A stretch of 28,923 nucleotides of DNA from a virus: the IMG/VR virus record IMGVR_UViG_3300031772_000206, positions 1 through 28,923 of that record; one strand, written 5' to 3'. The position numbers and the translations under genes were made by a program. Each line of letters begins with the position of its first letter. Positions within the stretch are counted from its first letter, which is position 1. The notes beneath the pieces were generated by a model that was not told the origin of the DNA, ran no database searches, and saw only the letters and a program-made list of their open reading frames with translations. This document shows, piece after piece, positions 1 through 7,447 of the stretch.

Positions 1-1158
1 CGAGTAGAAACCGATCCCCGACCAGTGGTTATTATCGATCTCGCAATTCTGGATCGTGACGTGCGTCCCCTCAAGGTGGAGAGCGTCCGTCGCCGTACCA
101 TTGCCGCGCCTGAAGTGTAAACCGTCGCAGGTGATGTACGATCGGCCGTTCAGAACGTACAGGGGAGAATCGAACGATCCCACTTCGATTCCGGGCGATG
201 TGTAGGCCGTGTCGGGGTCGGTGGCGCTGTAGACTGAAAGAACGTTCGCAGCCCAATACCATTTCCCAGTGCCCGTACAAAGGGCCTGTGAGGCAACGTG
301 CGTACCTTTCACTCCGTCGAAAAAGACGATCTTTGGTTCGGTCGTGACAGTGGCGGTCCAGATCGTTGAATCTTCTACATCCTTGTAGATGATGAACTTC
401 AGATCGTGATTGGCGCCGGTTCCGTAGACGTGGGTTTGCGTATACTGGTGAACGGTGTAGGGGTCTGTCCCCCTATAAACGTCTCCGGTCTGTAGCGCCC
501 ACTTGACGTAGTTGGTGCCGCTAACGGCAAAGTCGCCAGTCACGGCCAGTTTATAAATGGTGTCAGCCGAGATTTCAACAGATGGCGAGAAGCTGAATCG
601 GTAACTGGCATAACTTGTCGTGAGTGTGCTCACGTCTTTGGTGTCAGATGTAGCAAGCGTGGCGGCATATCTAGCTGGAGTTCCAGAGGTCGTCCATATT
701 TCGACCCAAATGTTCCCAGTCGGAGATGCGACTTTCTTCAGGAACACGTCAACATAGGGAACGGTAATGACTGAGTCGGACTCCCACCCTTGACACGTAT
801 AGGCGTCTCCTGCGCCTGACCTAACATTCCAATCGTTGTTGGTTGAGGTTTGTTGTTCAGCAACAACCGGCGCACCTTCTACCTGTGTCCATGAACTCCC
901 GGGAGCGATGAGTGCAGACCCGTCGAGAATCGGAGCAGTTCCAGTGGAGTAGGTTCCGAACGTGATGACACTACCCGCAGAACCACTTGAGGGCGGCGTC
1001 AATCCTTCGCGCCAGGTGGAACCTTTCTTGAAGAGGATCGAATCGCCGGGGCTGAAGCTGGAGGTGTTGACTTTGTTGATCGTCTTCCACGGCAGTAGTT
1101 CGGTCAGTCCAGAGTTGCCGTCGTTGCCCGAGGGAGTGTTGACGTAATAGTTGCTCAT
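1..1158 (-). CDS. Tailspike/tail fibre with right-handed beta-helix, 3' end outside window
   Basis: An open frame of 386 codons starts with ATG at 1158 and runs without a stop to the left edge, so the protein is longer than what is seen. The start overlaps the stop of the upstream gene (ATGA). The N-terminus (YYVNTPSGNDGNSG, then a PWKTINKV segment and PGDSILFKKGSTW) is typical of pectate-lyase-like beta-helix proteins, including phage tailspikes. Residues about 120-265 look like an inserted beta-sandwich: alternating hydrophobic strands, a YRFSFSP segment and a closing DLKFIIYKD segment, as in carbohydrate-binding jelly rolls. The helix then resumes (YITCDGLHF, HVTIQNCEIDNNHWSG). The likely role is host surface recognition or polysaccharide cleavage at the tail tip. 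Catalytic residues cannot be judged because the protein is incomplete. GC content is clearly lower than in the head genes (one 60-base line counts 45 percent), which suggests recent exchange. Confidence 0.8.
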   Translation of the reverse strand, partial: MSNYYVNTPSGNDGNSGLTELLPWKTINKVNTSSFSPGDSILFKKGSTWREGLTPPSSGSAGSVITFGTYSTGTAPILDGSALIAPGSSWTQVEGAPVVAEQQTSTNNDWNVRSGAGDAYTCQGWESDSVITVPYVDVFLKKVASPTGNIWVEIWTTSGTPARYAATLATSDTKDVSTLTTSYASYRFSFSPSVEISADTIYKLAVTGDFAVSGTNYVKWALQTGDVYRGTDPYTVHQYTQTHVYGTGANHDLKFIIYKDVEDSTIWTATVTTEPKIVFFDGVKGTHVASQALCTGTGKWYWAANVLSVYSATDPDTAYTSPGIEVGSFDSPLYVLNGRSYITCDGLHFRRGNGTATDALHLEGTHVTIQNCEIDNNHWSGIGFYS

Positions 1159-1409
1159 CGAATGGCCTCATTCGCCTGTTCCTGCGTGATGACGCCCGTG
1201 TCAATCAGCAGTCGTAGGGCTTTCACCGCATGGTCCGTGAGGGTGCGGATTTCTTTGGAACGCATCGTCACGATGGAGTCCATGAGTGCGCGCATCTTGG
1301 GCTCGCTGACCGCGCGGCGTAACTCCAGAACCTGTCCCTGGAGGTTTGCTATCTGCATCGTGAGGGCGATGAGCTGTTGTTTCTTCGACGGTGCTTTCCT
1401 GATGCGCAT
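1155..1409 (-). CDS. Small coiled-coil protein of unknown function (84 aa)
   Basis: ATG at 1409 follows a good ribosome site (GGAGG, 6 bases before the start), which is why longer upstream starts were not used. The protein begins MRIRKAPSKK and is highly helical, with heptad-like runs in the first half (LIALTMQIANLQGQVLELRR) that suggest a coiled coil. It has no cysteine and no membrane segment. It sits directly before the tailspike gene and overlaps it by an ATGA, so the two are probably translated together. It may be an attachment or chaperone factor for the spike, but this is inferred only from position. I do not recognise a family. Confidence 0.75.
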   Translation of the reverse strand: MRIRKAPSKKQQLIALTMQIANLQGQVLELRRAVSEPKMRALMDSIVTMRSKEIRTLTDHAVKALRLLIDTGVITQEQANEAIR

Positions 1410-1424
1410 GGCACACCTCCAGAG

Positions 1425-1468
1425 TCGAAGCCGGGCGGGCAACCAGGCGGCCACCCGCCCGGCGTCGA
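1425..1468 (-). terminator. Long intergenic hairpin before the tailspike pair
   Basis: In the 60-base gap between two genes, GCCGGGCGGG (1430-1439) is the exact reverse complement of CCCGCCCGGC (1454-1463). Beyond one A/G mismatch the stem continues with TCGA against TCGA, giving 14 paired positions around a 14-base loop. On the transcribed strand no T run follows, so it is not a classic intrinsic terminator. It could be a factor-aided terminator, a processing site or an mRNA 3'-end stabiliser separating the 129-aa gene from the tailspike genes. Confidence 0.5.
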
Positions 1469-1469
1469 A

Positions 1470-1859
1470 CTATGCGGCGGTGATCGTGATGGTCGCGGTC
1501 AGAACCCAGGTCGAACCGGCGGCCTTCGTCCCCATGTCGGAGACGGCGCGGTTGAGCATGCACCCCGTGTCCGCTGTGACGCTGTTGAAGAAGCCCCACT
1601 CCCACCAGTGGAACTCAGCGAATGTATCGCCCCAGGTGGACTTCGCCGTGAGAACATTGTTCGTCCTCTGCGGATAGGTCGAGTCCATCCCCTTCTTGCT
1701 CTTGTTCGTCGCAGCCTGGAGGTTGGTCTGCGTGTTGGTGAACGCAAGCGAGCTGTCCCCCACGCCGAGCGCCGCAAGGGCGTTCGTGAAGTACACCGGG
1801 GAACCGTCGGTCATGATGACCTGCGCGATGAAGTCACGTCCTGCTGTTGTCAGTCCCAT
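1470..1859 (-). CDS. Putative tail-tip/fibre-associated structural protein (129 aa)
   Basis: ATG at 1859 is preceded by an AGGGAGAGG ribosome site. The protein begins MGLTTAGRDFIAQVIMTDGS, has a central FHWWEWGFFNS patch and ends in a threonine-rich strand (TWVLTATITITAA). The opening resembles small virion proteins that phages encode near tail fibres ('LTTAGRDFIA...' followed by an 'ALGVGDSS' segment). A beta-rich structural or adaptor protein of the tail tip fits both sequence and neighbours (tailspike downstream, exported Asp-box protein upstream). There is no signal peptide or membrane segment. The family assignment is from memory and not firm. Confidence 0.65.
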   Translation of the reverse strand: MGLTTAGRDFIAQVIMTDGSPVYFTNALAALGVGDSSLAFTNTQTNLQAATNKSKKGMDSTYPQRTNNVLTAKSTWGDTFAEFHWWEWGFFNSVTADTGCMLNRAVSDMGTKAAGSTWVLTATITITAA

Positions 1860-1872
1860 TGTCCTCTCCCTT

Positions 1873-2049
1873 TCATTCCGCCGCCTGATCCGGCAGCGAG
1901 TTCAGTAACTCGTTCAGCTTCTCCGCCTCTGCCGGGGTCGCCTCGTCCTCGCGGATGATGGTTTCCTCGAGCTCACCCTTCGCGTTGTACTTCTCGAGCT
2001 TGTACTCGATGTGAGCCTTCATGCCCACCGTTTCACCTTCGCCAGCCAT
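1873..2049 (-). CDS. Small acidic protein of unknown function (58 aa)
   Basis: ATG at 2049 overlaps the stop of the exported-protein gene (TGATG) and follows an AGGGGGAAG ribosome site, so translation is probably coupled. The protein is acidic and mostly charged: MAGEGETVGMKAHIEYKLEK, then GELEETIIREDEATPAEAEK and a C-terminal LNELLNSLPDQ helix. The first half may form a short beta hairpin. There is no cysteine, signal or membrane segment. I know no family. It could be a small virion accessory or regulatory protein. Confidence 0.65.
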   Translation of the reverse strand: MAGEGETVGMKAHIEYKLEKYNAKGELEETIIREDEATPAEAEKLNELLNSLPDQAAE

Positions 2050-3293
2050 CACTTCCCCCTTTCTATGTACTGCCTCACTCTCGGAATCGTTGCGCCGGGT
2101 TTGAGGCCCCACGTCCGCGGTAATACCGCGCGCTGGTCCGCCCACCAATGCAATTTCCATTCGCCGGACCTCGGATCCTGGTTGGTACTGACCAAACTAA
2201 CGATGACGGTGGAATCAAGTTGAATCGCCCCGAGACGGTCCTTGACGTACCCCGCATCCCAGGCGTATCTACCTCCAGAATCAGACCACGAGCGAGTACC
2301 CTTCGCCCAATTGTGGCCGCCGTCGCTGGAAATCCACTCGTCGATTTGATGACAGTCTCCCCACCAACACCATGGGGCACCCCCACCAGAGAGGAGGGCA
2401 CGCACCGTACCGTCATCCGCAAGTGCGACATCCGATACCGGGATGCCGACGTGACCATAGGGCCAGAACGTCCAGAATTGCTTGGTGGCAGTCAGACTCG
2501 GCCAGCCATCCAAGCGCCCCTTGAGTTCGAGGTCGATTGTCCATGCAACAAAGCCAGGAGATCCCGCCAGGAACCCCAGGCCATCACTATCGAATAACCA
2601 TAGGGTGCCGCCGCTCCAGATAAGCGATGGCATCAGCGGCCCCGGACCCTGGCCGTGGCAGGAGTTCCGCAAGGTGCAAGCGTAGTCATAGGCCGAGACC
2701 ACATCCCAAAAGACGAGGTCCGGTTGTCGAGTCAATGCGGAATAGTACGCAAACCAGACCATCGTTCGATTGCTGTTCTGGTCAATCACCCACGACAGAA
2801 ACGTCGTTCGTACCCCGGCGACCAACCATCCATCCCCATGCCCAACGACCGTCACAAACGCTATCTCATGCGGGTCGCGTGGCCAGGGCATCGCGGGCGA
2901 CAACGTTGTTACCTCAGACGGCCCATACCGGACGATGAAGACCTGCTCCCACCCCGGCCCCGGGGGCCCCGGGACCTCACAGCAGAATCCTGCGTTTCCC
3001 AAAATGTAGATTGATCCATCAAAGTCCCGTACCGCCGATGGCCCCTGAACGTAGTTTGCCGTCTCCGGTTTCCATTGGATGTCACCTTCGTATACTGCAC
3101 GAGTGCCACATGGGAACTCACTGAAGGTATTCGGCGGATCGCACTGCGCCCCGAAGATCCCAGGAACGGACCAGCACTCGCCCTCGGGACTCGTACAAAA
3201 TCCCCCTGGCGAACTCGCGGTTTCTGTGGATGGCGCGGGCACGAAAAAAGCCGCCACAAGGGCGGCTGAAAGAATCAAGGGGCAGCGTTTCAT
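2049..3293 (-). CDS. Exported Asp-box (BNR-type) beta-propeller-like protein (414 aa)
   Basis: ATG at 3293 overlaps the stop of the lysin gene (ATGA). The N-terminus is a clear Sec signal peptide: MKRC, a hydrophobic stretch (PLILSAALVAAFFVPAP), then a polar region. No lipobox is seen. The mature part has many cysteines (about residues 30-110), fitting disulfide bonds outside the cytoplasm. It is rich in Trp and Tyr, and carries an Asp-box, SSDGGHNW at about residue 322, as found in sialidase-like propellers and related sugar-binding proteins. Repeated segments such as IYILGN, WLVAGV and LWLFDSDG look like propeller blades. A signal peptide is unusual for a virion protein, so export from the infected or lysogenic cell is likely. 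The substrate is unknown, and catalytic sialidase residues are not evident. A terminator lies inside the signal-peptide codons. Confidence 0.75.
   Translation of the reverse strand: MKRCPLILSAALVAAFFVPAPSTETASSPGGFCTSPEGECWSVPGIFGAQCDPPNTFSEFPCGTRAVYEGDIQWKPETANYVQGPSAVRDFDGSIYILGNAGFCCEVPGPPGPGWEQVFIVRYGPSEVTTLSPAMPWPRDPHEIAFVTVVGHGDGWLVAGVRTTFLSWVIDQNSNRTMVWFAYYSALTRQPDLVFWDVVSAYDYACTLRNSCHGQGPGPLMPSLIWSGGTLWLFDSDGLGFLAGSPGFVAWTIDLELKGRLDGWPSLTATKQFWTFWPYGHVGIPVSDVALADDGTVRALLSGGGAPWCWWGDCHQIDEWISSDGGHNWAKGTRSWSDSGGRYAWDAGYVKDRLGAIQLDSTVIVSLVSTNQDPRSGEWKLHWWADQRAVLPRTWGLKPGATIPRVRQYIERGK
3244..3267 (-). terminator. Intrinsic terminator inside signal-peptide codons
   Basis: Read on the minus strand, AGCCGCC (3267-3261), a 5-base loop and GGCGGCT (3255-3249) form a perfect 7-bp GC-rich stem followed directly by a run of six T (3249-3244). 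This is a textbook Rho-independent terminator. It lies about 26 bases inside the exported-protein gene and codes the SAALVAAFF part of its signal peptide. It would end lysin transcripts just past the lysin gene and limit transcription of everything to the left unless read through. Confidence 0.7.
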
Positions 3294-3733
3294 CCTCCAC
3301 CGCCCTCCTGGTCTGAGGTCCGCCTGTCTACTACCGGTTCGTCGATCACCGTGACCCACAGGTCGTCTGCGGCTTCGATGAGTGGGAAGAGCTTGTTGAA
3401 CGCTTTCCGGCTATCACCGACCCAATCCGGCGCCCTCCATTCCCCCACGATGATGCAGCCCCTCGTGTCGGCCGCCGTGTTTCCGGAGTGGATGCGAATG
3501 CCGGTGAACATCGGGACCTCAAGCAGCAGTGGCATCCGCCGCTGGAAGCGTTGCGAGAAGTCGACGATCACCTTGTAGACGCCGGCGGGGATCGCGGTCT
3601 TGTCCTGCACTTTCACGCCAAGCGGTCGGACACGGTCCTCGAGTGTGAAGCAGGAGAACTCGCCGAGCCTGAGCATTCCGATGGTGCTCCGGTCGCTATA
3701 CCAACGGCGCCGGAGAAGCATTTCAGCCATCAT
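3290..3733 (-). CDS. DUF5675-type, L,D-transpeptidase-like endolysin candidate (147 aa)
   Basis: Two adjacent ATG codons (3733 and 3730) follow a GAGGA ribosome site and overlap the upstream stop; the first is used here. The protein opens with LLRRRWYSDRSTIGML and has a TLED segment and a KTAIPAGVYKV segment. Its key stretch is IRIHSGNTAADTRGCIIVG, with H82 and C93, matching the His...Ser/Thr-x-Gly-Cys pattern of the YkuD-like fold. This arrangement is typical of DUF5675 proteins, common in phage lysis regions and thought to act on peptidoglycan. The preceding gene is a holin-like membrane protein, which supports a lysis cassette. Enzymatic activity of this family is not firmly established as far as I know. 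Confidence 0.75.
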   Translation of the reverse strand: MMAEMLLRRRWYSDRSTIGMLRLGEFSCFTLEDRVRPLGVKVQDKTAIPAGVYKVIVDFSQRFQRRMPLLLEVPMFTGIRIHSGNTAADTRGCIIVGEWRAPDWVGDSRKAFNKLFPLIEAADDLWVTVIDEPVVDRRTSDQEGGGG

Positions 3734-4047
3734 CAGTCCTCACTGTTGCGCATCCGTAGGTAGATCGCATCGAGTCGGTTATTGAGGTCGCGAATCCCAT
3801 TACTCACTTCTGTGCGCAGCGATCCGATGGCGGCGAGCATTTCCTGCCGATCGCGGTTCGCATCGGAGCGCAATTGCTCACCGACAGGACACGTGGCCTG
3901 ATGTTCGAGGATGACAGAGCGCACAAGCCCAGCAACCTCCTCGCGCTTTTGTTTCTTGCTCAAGGCGTGAGCGCTCAGAACACCGGCACCCGCCGAGACA
4001 GCCGAGATGACGGCCGCCACTGCGAGCAGATCGATGGTCATTTGCAT
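3733..4047 (-). CDS. Holin-like small membrane protein (104 aa)
   Basis: Three in-frame ATGs compete (4053, 4047, 4041). The one at 4047 has the best distance (7 bases) from the GGAGG ribosome site and is chosen. The N-terminus is one hydrophobic helix (about residues 4-28, IDLLAVAAVISAVSAGAGVL). A basic stretch (SKKQKREE) and a long charged helical tail with coiled-coil character (LRTEVSNGIRDLNNRLDAI) follow. One membrane span with a cytoplasmic or periplasmic coil fits a single-span holin, or less likely an inner-membrane spanin. Its place directly before the lysin gene is the main argument for lysis. No family-specific motif is seen. Confidence 0.6.
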   Translation of the reverse strand: MQMTIDLLAVAAVISAVSAGAGVLSAHALSKKQKREEVAGLVRSVILEHQATCPVGEQLRSDANRDRQEMLAAIGSLRTEVSNGIRDLNNRLDAIYLRMRNSED

Positions 4048-4061
4048 GGGCATTCCTCCGC

Positions 4062-6947
4062 CTAGCTGAACAGATACGCCGGACCCGGCTGCGATACGCG
4101 ACCATCGATGAGCACGGCCTGGTAGTCGATGTACCAGGGCCCCGGGCTCGACAAGAAAAGCGCGGTCACCAAATCGTCGAATGTCGGCGGACTGCCCGCG
4201 ACCACCGTGAGCGAACCCCCGATCGAGACGAAGATTGTTGGCGTCTCGGGCCGCGCGTCGATCGAGCGCCACACCGTGCGCTGGAAACCGAGGAACGCTT
4301 GCAGTGCCACGAACGGCCAGGAGAGCGCGACGTGGCGATTGCCGCCGGACGGTGTGACTCCGGTGACGAGGGGAGGCTCGGGAACTGCAGAGGCATCGAT
4401 GGTCGCAAAGTCGTCGGGCGTGTATTCCACACCGGCCGCCGACACGACGTCGAGGTCTACGTCAACCGAGGGTTCGCGCAACACGCGGGAGAGGCGCGTG
4501 ATCCACCATTCGTCGGTACCGCTGAGTGAGACCCTGGAGAGGAGTCCCGCTCCGGGCGTGCCGGGTATGGCAGTCGCGTTGTTGAAGTGATCGAACCAAT
4601 CCGTATAACCCTGAGACGCTAAGGCCTCAACTGCGATGAGCACTCCTCCCGTCGTGATGGGGACGCCTGATGCGCTGAGATTCCACTGCCCCGGTTCGCT
4701 AGAAGTCGCTGGCCAGATTTTCGCTTGGAACAGGTCACCGATCGCGCAAACGCGAACGAAGTAGGGCGATCCGGTGACGATGGTGTAATGTACTGCGGCG
4801 AGTTGGTGAGCCACATCCGCGACGAGTTTCCAAATGCTGATTGAATCCTCAGCCCCCCCATTGACGTTCGGGACGATGTACATGTAGAGACCGTCTGTCC
4901 ATGCGGCGTTATACCGCACCGCTATGGTTATCGGCCCTGTATTGGGCGCGTCGGATTGGAACGCGAGAGTGACATCGAAGTCGCTGGCCGCCCAGCCGAT
5001 CGCGTCATTCTGAATGACATCGGCGCCGCTGCCGGGATTCAAACACCGGAGCAATTTTGTTGTATCCCACGAGAAACCCGGCTGCTGCACAGTCCAGTGG
5101 CTCGGGGTGCCGTAACTTGCCGTCCAGCCGGCAGGGAACGCGCCAATCGCGTTGCCTTCAAAATCGTCCGACACGCCCAGCGTTCCTGCAGTTCCTACCG
5201 GCAGCGCTTCGGCCTTCACCTTGACTGCGCTCTGCGCGCGCCGCTTCCCGAAGAAGTCCCACAGTCGATCGAGCACTTGGTGCTCCCAGGCGTAGGTGTT
5301 CATGTAGTCGCTCTGCACCTGGAGTTGACTTGCTCCCGGCCGCACCGAGCCTTTCTGCACCTTCGTCCCGTTGGCTCCCTCAACGGTGATCGACGGGTAG
5401 TACTGCTCCCATGTTGGCGAGTCCGCGCGTTCGAGGATCAGGCCGGCAGCCGACAAATCAAGCACCGATCCAAGCCCGGCATCGCGGCGCTGAAAGTTGA
5501 AAGTCACCATCGGCGTCGCCGTATTCCCGGTGAATTGGGAAGAGAGCGTGCAGTTCGAGATCATCGCGAGCTCGGTGAGTGCGTCGGCCACGCTCTTGCC
5601 CTCGAAATCCGCGTAGCGCACGATGTCGTCGCTGAAGGCGGGGACGTTAACGACAGACGCCTGCACGGCGCTCCCGCACGCGAGGAACAACAGAGCCGCG
5701 AGTTGGGCTACGGTCTTGTCACGGAAATACGGGGTCGCCATGATCGCTCCGTCCGACGGGTACAAGTCTTGTTCGATCGCGCTCGCGAGCCAAACCTGGT
5801 GATCCGTAAGTGCGGGGTCCGAGGTTTTGGGTCCGGCAAACTGCACCACCACCTCTTGAGTGGCAGCGACGTAGATGCCTCCAACCCAACCGAAACCCTC
5901 GCGGACGATCGGACCGTTGGCGGCCGTCAGATTCAGTACATCGCCCTGGTCGGTTAAAGTCTGGCCGGCGATGCCAAGCGTAGCGATTGACGGCCCCAGT
6001 GATTCCAGCAGGTTCGGGTAGTTCGACTTTCGGATGTTGTAAACCATGGGACTGACATCCGGTGTCCCGCTCGCGAAGTTGAGCCTCTGGCCGATGTTCG
6101 AGGTGATCGGGCCGAAGGCGACGCCGGCCGAGTCGAACACGTAGTAACCGTTCCACTGATTCGTGGCCCAGCTCTTGCTCGCATCGTTGAGGTAGCCAGC
6201 GCCGCTTGTCACCGCGCCGCCGCTCTGCCAGTCGTATCGCGTTGCGAAGATCATCGGCCGGATCGTGTAGGAGCCGACGGGTGGCGGCGTGGTCGGAGTC
6301 CCGCCCCAGTTCGGCGGAGGTTTGATCGGATTGTTGATGGTGAGGCCGTCACGCCCCTGGCCCGTGCCCATGCCATAGAGCCCAATGATGGTCCAGATCG
6401 TGTTGTTACCGTCGATCAGGCAGCAGTTCACCACGTCCTCTGCATACCAGACCTTTGTCGTGTCCTTCAGATACCAGTTACTCCCCGAGGTGCCGCACGA
6501 GGTGGCGATGCCGAAGTCTGAGAATCTCGGCGTCGGCCGACGCACGGTCTCCGCGCTCCATTGTTCGAGCCGGTGCAGGGGACCGAGAGAGGTGAACGAA
6601 ACGGTTTTCACCTTGCGATCAAACGAGACGCTCTTCACGTCCACATCGCCTTGGAAGACGAGCGAGCCGGCAACGAACACATTCACGTAGAGGCAGAGTG
6701 GGAACCTCGCCGTTGGATTGAGAGTACTGGAAGTGAAGGCGGTGGAATCCCACCAGCCATCGTCATTGCGGGCCGAGAGCACGATGTCGCCGGTCTCGAA
6801 TTCTGCGAGGTTCTGCTCGATCTGCGAGGTGAGGTTCGGGAGTTGTTCGGTGATGATGTCGTGCAGGCTGCCACTGGTGAGGATGTATTGAATCACGACC
6901 GGCGTGCCGCCGAAAGACGGCACCCAGAGGTCCACGCGGACGGCCAT
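4062..6947 (-). CDS. Tail hub / tail-tip protein with inserted lectin-like domain (961 aa)
   Basis: ATG at 6947 comes just after the stop of the distal-tail candidate. The long protein after the tape measure is expected to be the tail hub. Residues 1-130 contain a FETGDIVLSARNDDGWWD segment and a VFQGDVDVKSVSFDRKVKTV segment, as in hub proteins that seal the tail tube. About 430-590 resemble a second hub part (FEGKSVADALTELAMISNCTL). Residues about 593-792 look like a ConA-like jelly roll: an opening DDFEGNAIGAFPAGW, a central FVRVCAIGDLFQAKIWPA and a closing YTDWFDHFNNA. The hub seems to resume (LLSRVSLSGTDEWWITRLSR), followed by a fibronectin-III-like end (VTPSGGNRHVALSWPF). The lectin-like part probably binds host glycans. 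Exact hub family membership was not verified. Confidence 0.75.
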   Translation of the reverse strand: MAVRVDLWVPSFGGTPVVIQYILTSGSLHDIITEQLPNLTSQIEQNLAEFETGDIVLSARNDDGWWDSTAFTSSTLNPTARFPLCLYVNVFVAGSLVFQGDVDVKSVSFDRKVKTVSFTSLGPLHRLEQWSAETVRRPTPRFSDFGIATSCGTSGSNWYLKDTTKVWYAEDVVNCCLIDGNNTIWTIIGLYGMGTGQGRDGLTINNPIKPPPNWGGTPTTPPPVGSYTIRPMIFATRYDWQSGGAVTSGAGYLNDASKSWATNQWNGYYVFDSAGVAFGPITSNIGQRLNFASGTPDVSPMVYNIRKSNYPNLLESLGPSIATLGIAGQTLTDQGDVLNLTAANGPIVREGFGWVGGIYVAATQEVVVQFAGPKTSDPALTDHQVWLASAIEQDLYPSDGAIMATPYFRDKTVAQLAALLFLACGSAVQASVVNVPAFSDDIVRYADFEGKSVADALTELAMISNCTLSSQFTGNTATPMVTFNFQRRDAGLGSVLDLSAAGLILERADSPTWEQYYPSITVEGANGTKVQKGSVRPGASQLQVQSDYMNTYAWEHQVLDRLWDFFGKRRAQSAVKVKAEALPVGTAGTLGVSDDFEGNAIGAFPAGWTASYGTPSHWTVQQPGFSWDTTKLLRCLNPGSGADVIQNDAIGWAASDFDVTLAFQSDAPNTGPITIAVRYNAAWTDGLYMYIVPNVNGGAEDSISIWKLVADVAHQLAAVHYTIVTGSPYFVRVCAIGDLFQAKIWPATSSEPGQWNLSASGVPITTGGVLIAVEALASQGYTDWFDHFNNATAIPGTPGAGLLSRVSLSGTDEWWITRLSRVLREPSVDVDLDVVSAAGVEYTPDDFATIDASAVPEPPLVTGVTPSGGNRHVALSWPFVALQAFLGFQRTVWRSIDARPETPTIFVSIGGSLTVVAGSPPTFDDLVTALFLSSPGPWYIDYQAVLIDGRVSQPGPAYLFS

Positions 6948-6949
6948 GA

Positions 6950-7447
6950 TTACCAGTCCGCTGCGGCCACGCCGCCCATTGAGGAGTACACGGCTGCCGT
7001 CTCGAACTCAAGCTGCAGACCGAGCGAGACGTTCTTTCCGCTGGGCACTGCGTAGTTCACGGAGCCGAAGAGATTGACCTTGCGCCAATTGGACCCGTCA
7101 AGAGTGAGTTCGAGGTAGTTCCCGACGGTGATGATGTCTGAGAGCACGCTGTCGAGGTCGACCACGATCGGGCTCGTGCCAGCCAGGCCCCGGATGTAGT
7201 CGGATTGCTGCTCGAAGGCGACGGTCAAGTGCTTGCGGAAACCGGCATAGACGTTGTCCTTCGACCAGTCAAGTGCCTCACGCTCACCAACAAGCACCGG
7301 CTCATAGCTCGGGGGCCCGCACTTCACGGGCTGGTTGACAGCGCCGGTCGAGGCGGTGTTCGGACATGTCCAGGTATGCAGGACCGTTCCTGCGGCGTTC
7401 TTTGACCTGATCCCGAGCGTGTAGCTCCAGAGGATGATGTTCGTCAT
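6950..7447 (-). CDS. Putative distal tail protein (165 aa)
   Basis: ATG at 7447 overlaps the stop of the tape measure gene (ATGA). The protein is soluble and beta-rich, with segments such as WSYTLGIRSKNAAG, AFEQQSDYIRGLAG and NYLELTLDGSNWRKV, and an aromatic, glycine-rich end. Between tape measure and hub genes, siphoviruses usually encode the distal tail protein that forms the ring joining tube and hub, and size and position agree. The sequence itself shows no motif that I can tie to the family, so the role rests on gene order. Two cysteines lie near residues 28 and 43. Confidence 0.6.
   Translation of the reverse strand: MTNIILWSYTLGIRSKNAAGTVLHTWTCPNTASTGAVNQPVKCGPPSYEPVLVGEREALDWSKDNVYAGFRKHLTVAFEQQSDYIRGLAGTSPIVVDLDSVLSDIITVGNYLELTLDGSNWRKVNLFGSVNYAVPSGKNVSLGLQLEFETAAVYSSMGGVAAADW

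Noticed and set aside
4956-5957. 333-codon plus-strand frame opposite the hub gene
   Set aside because: Antisense to the hub, Arg/His-rich, no ribosome site.
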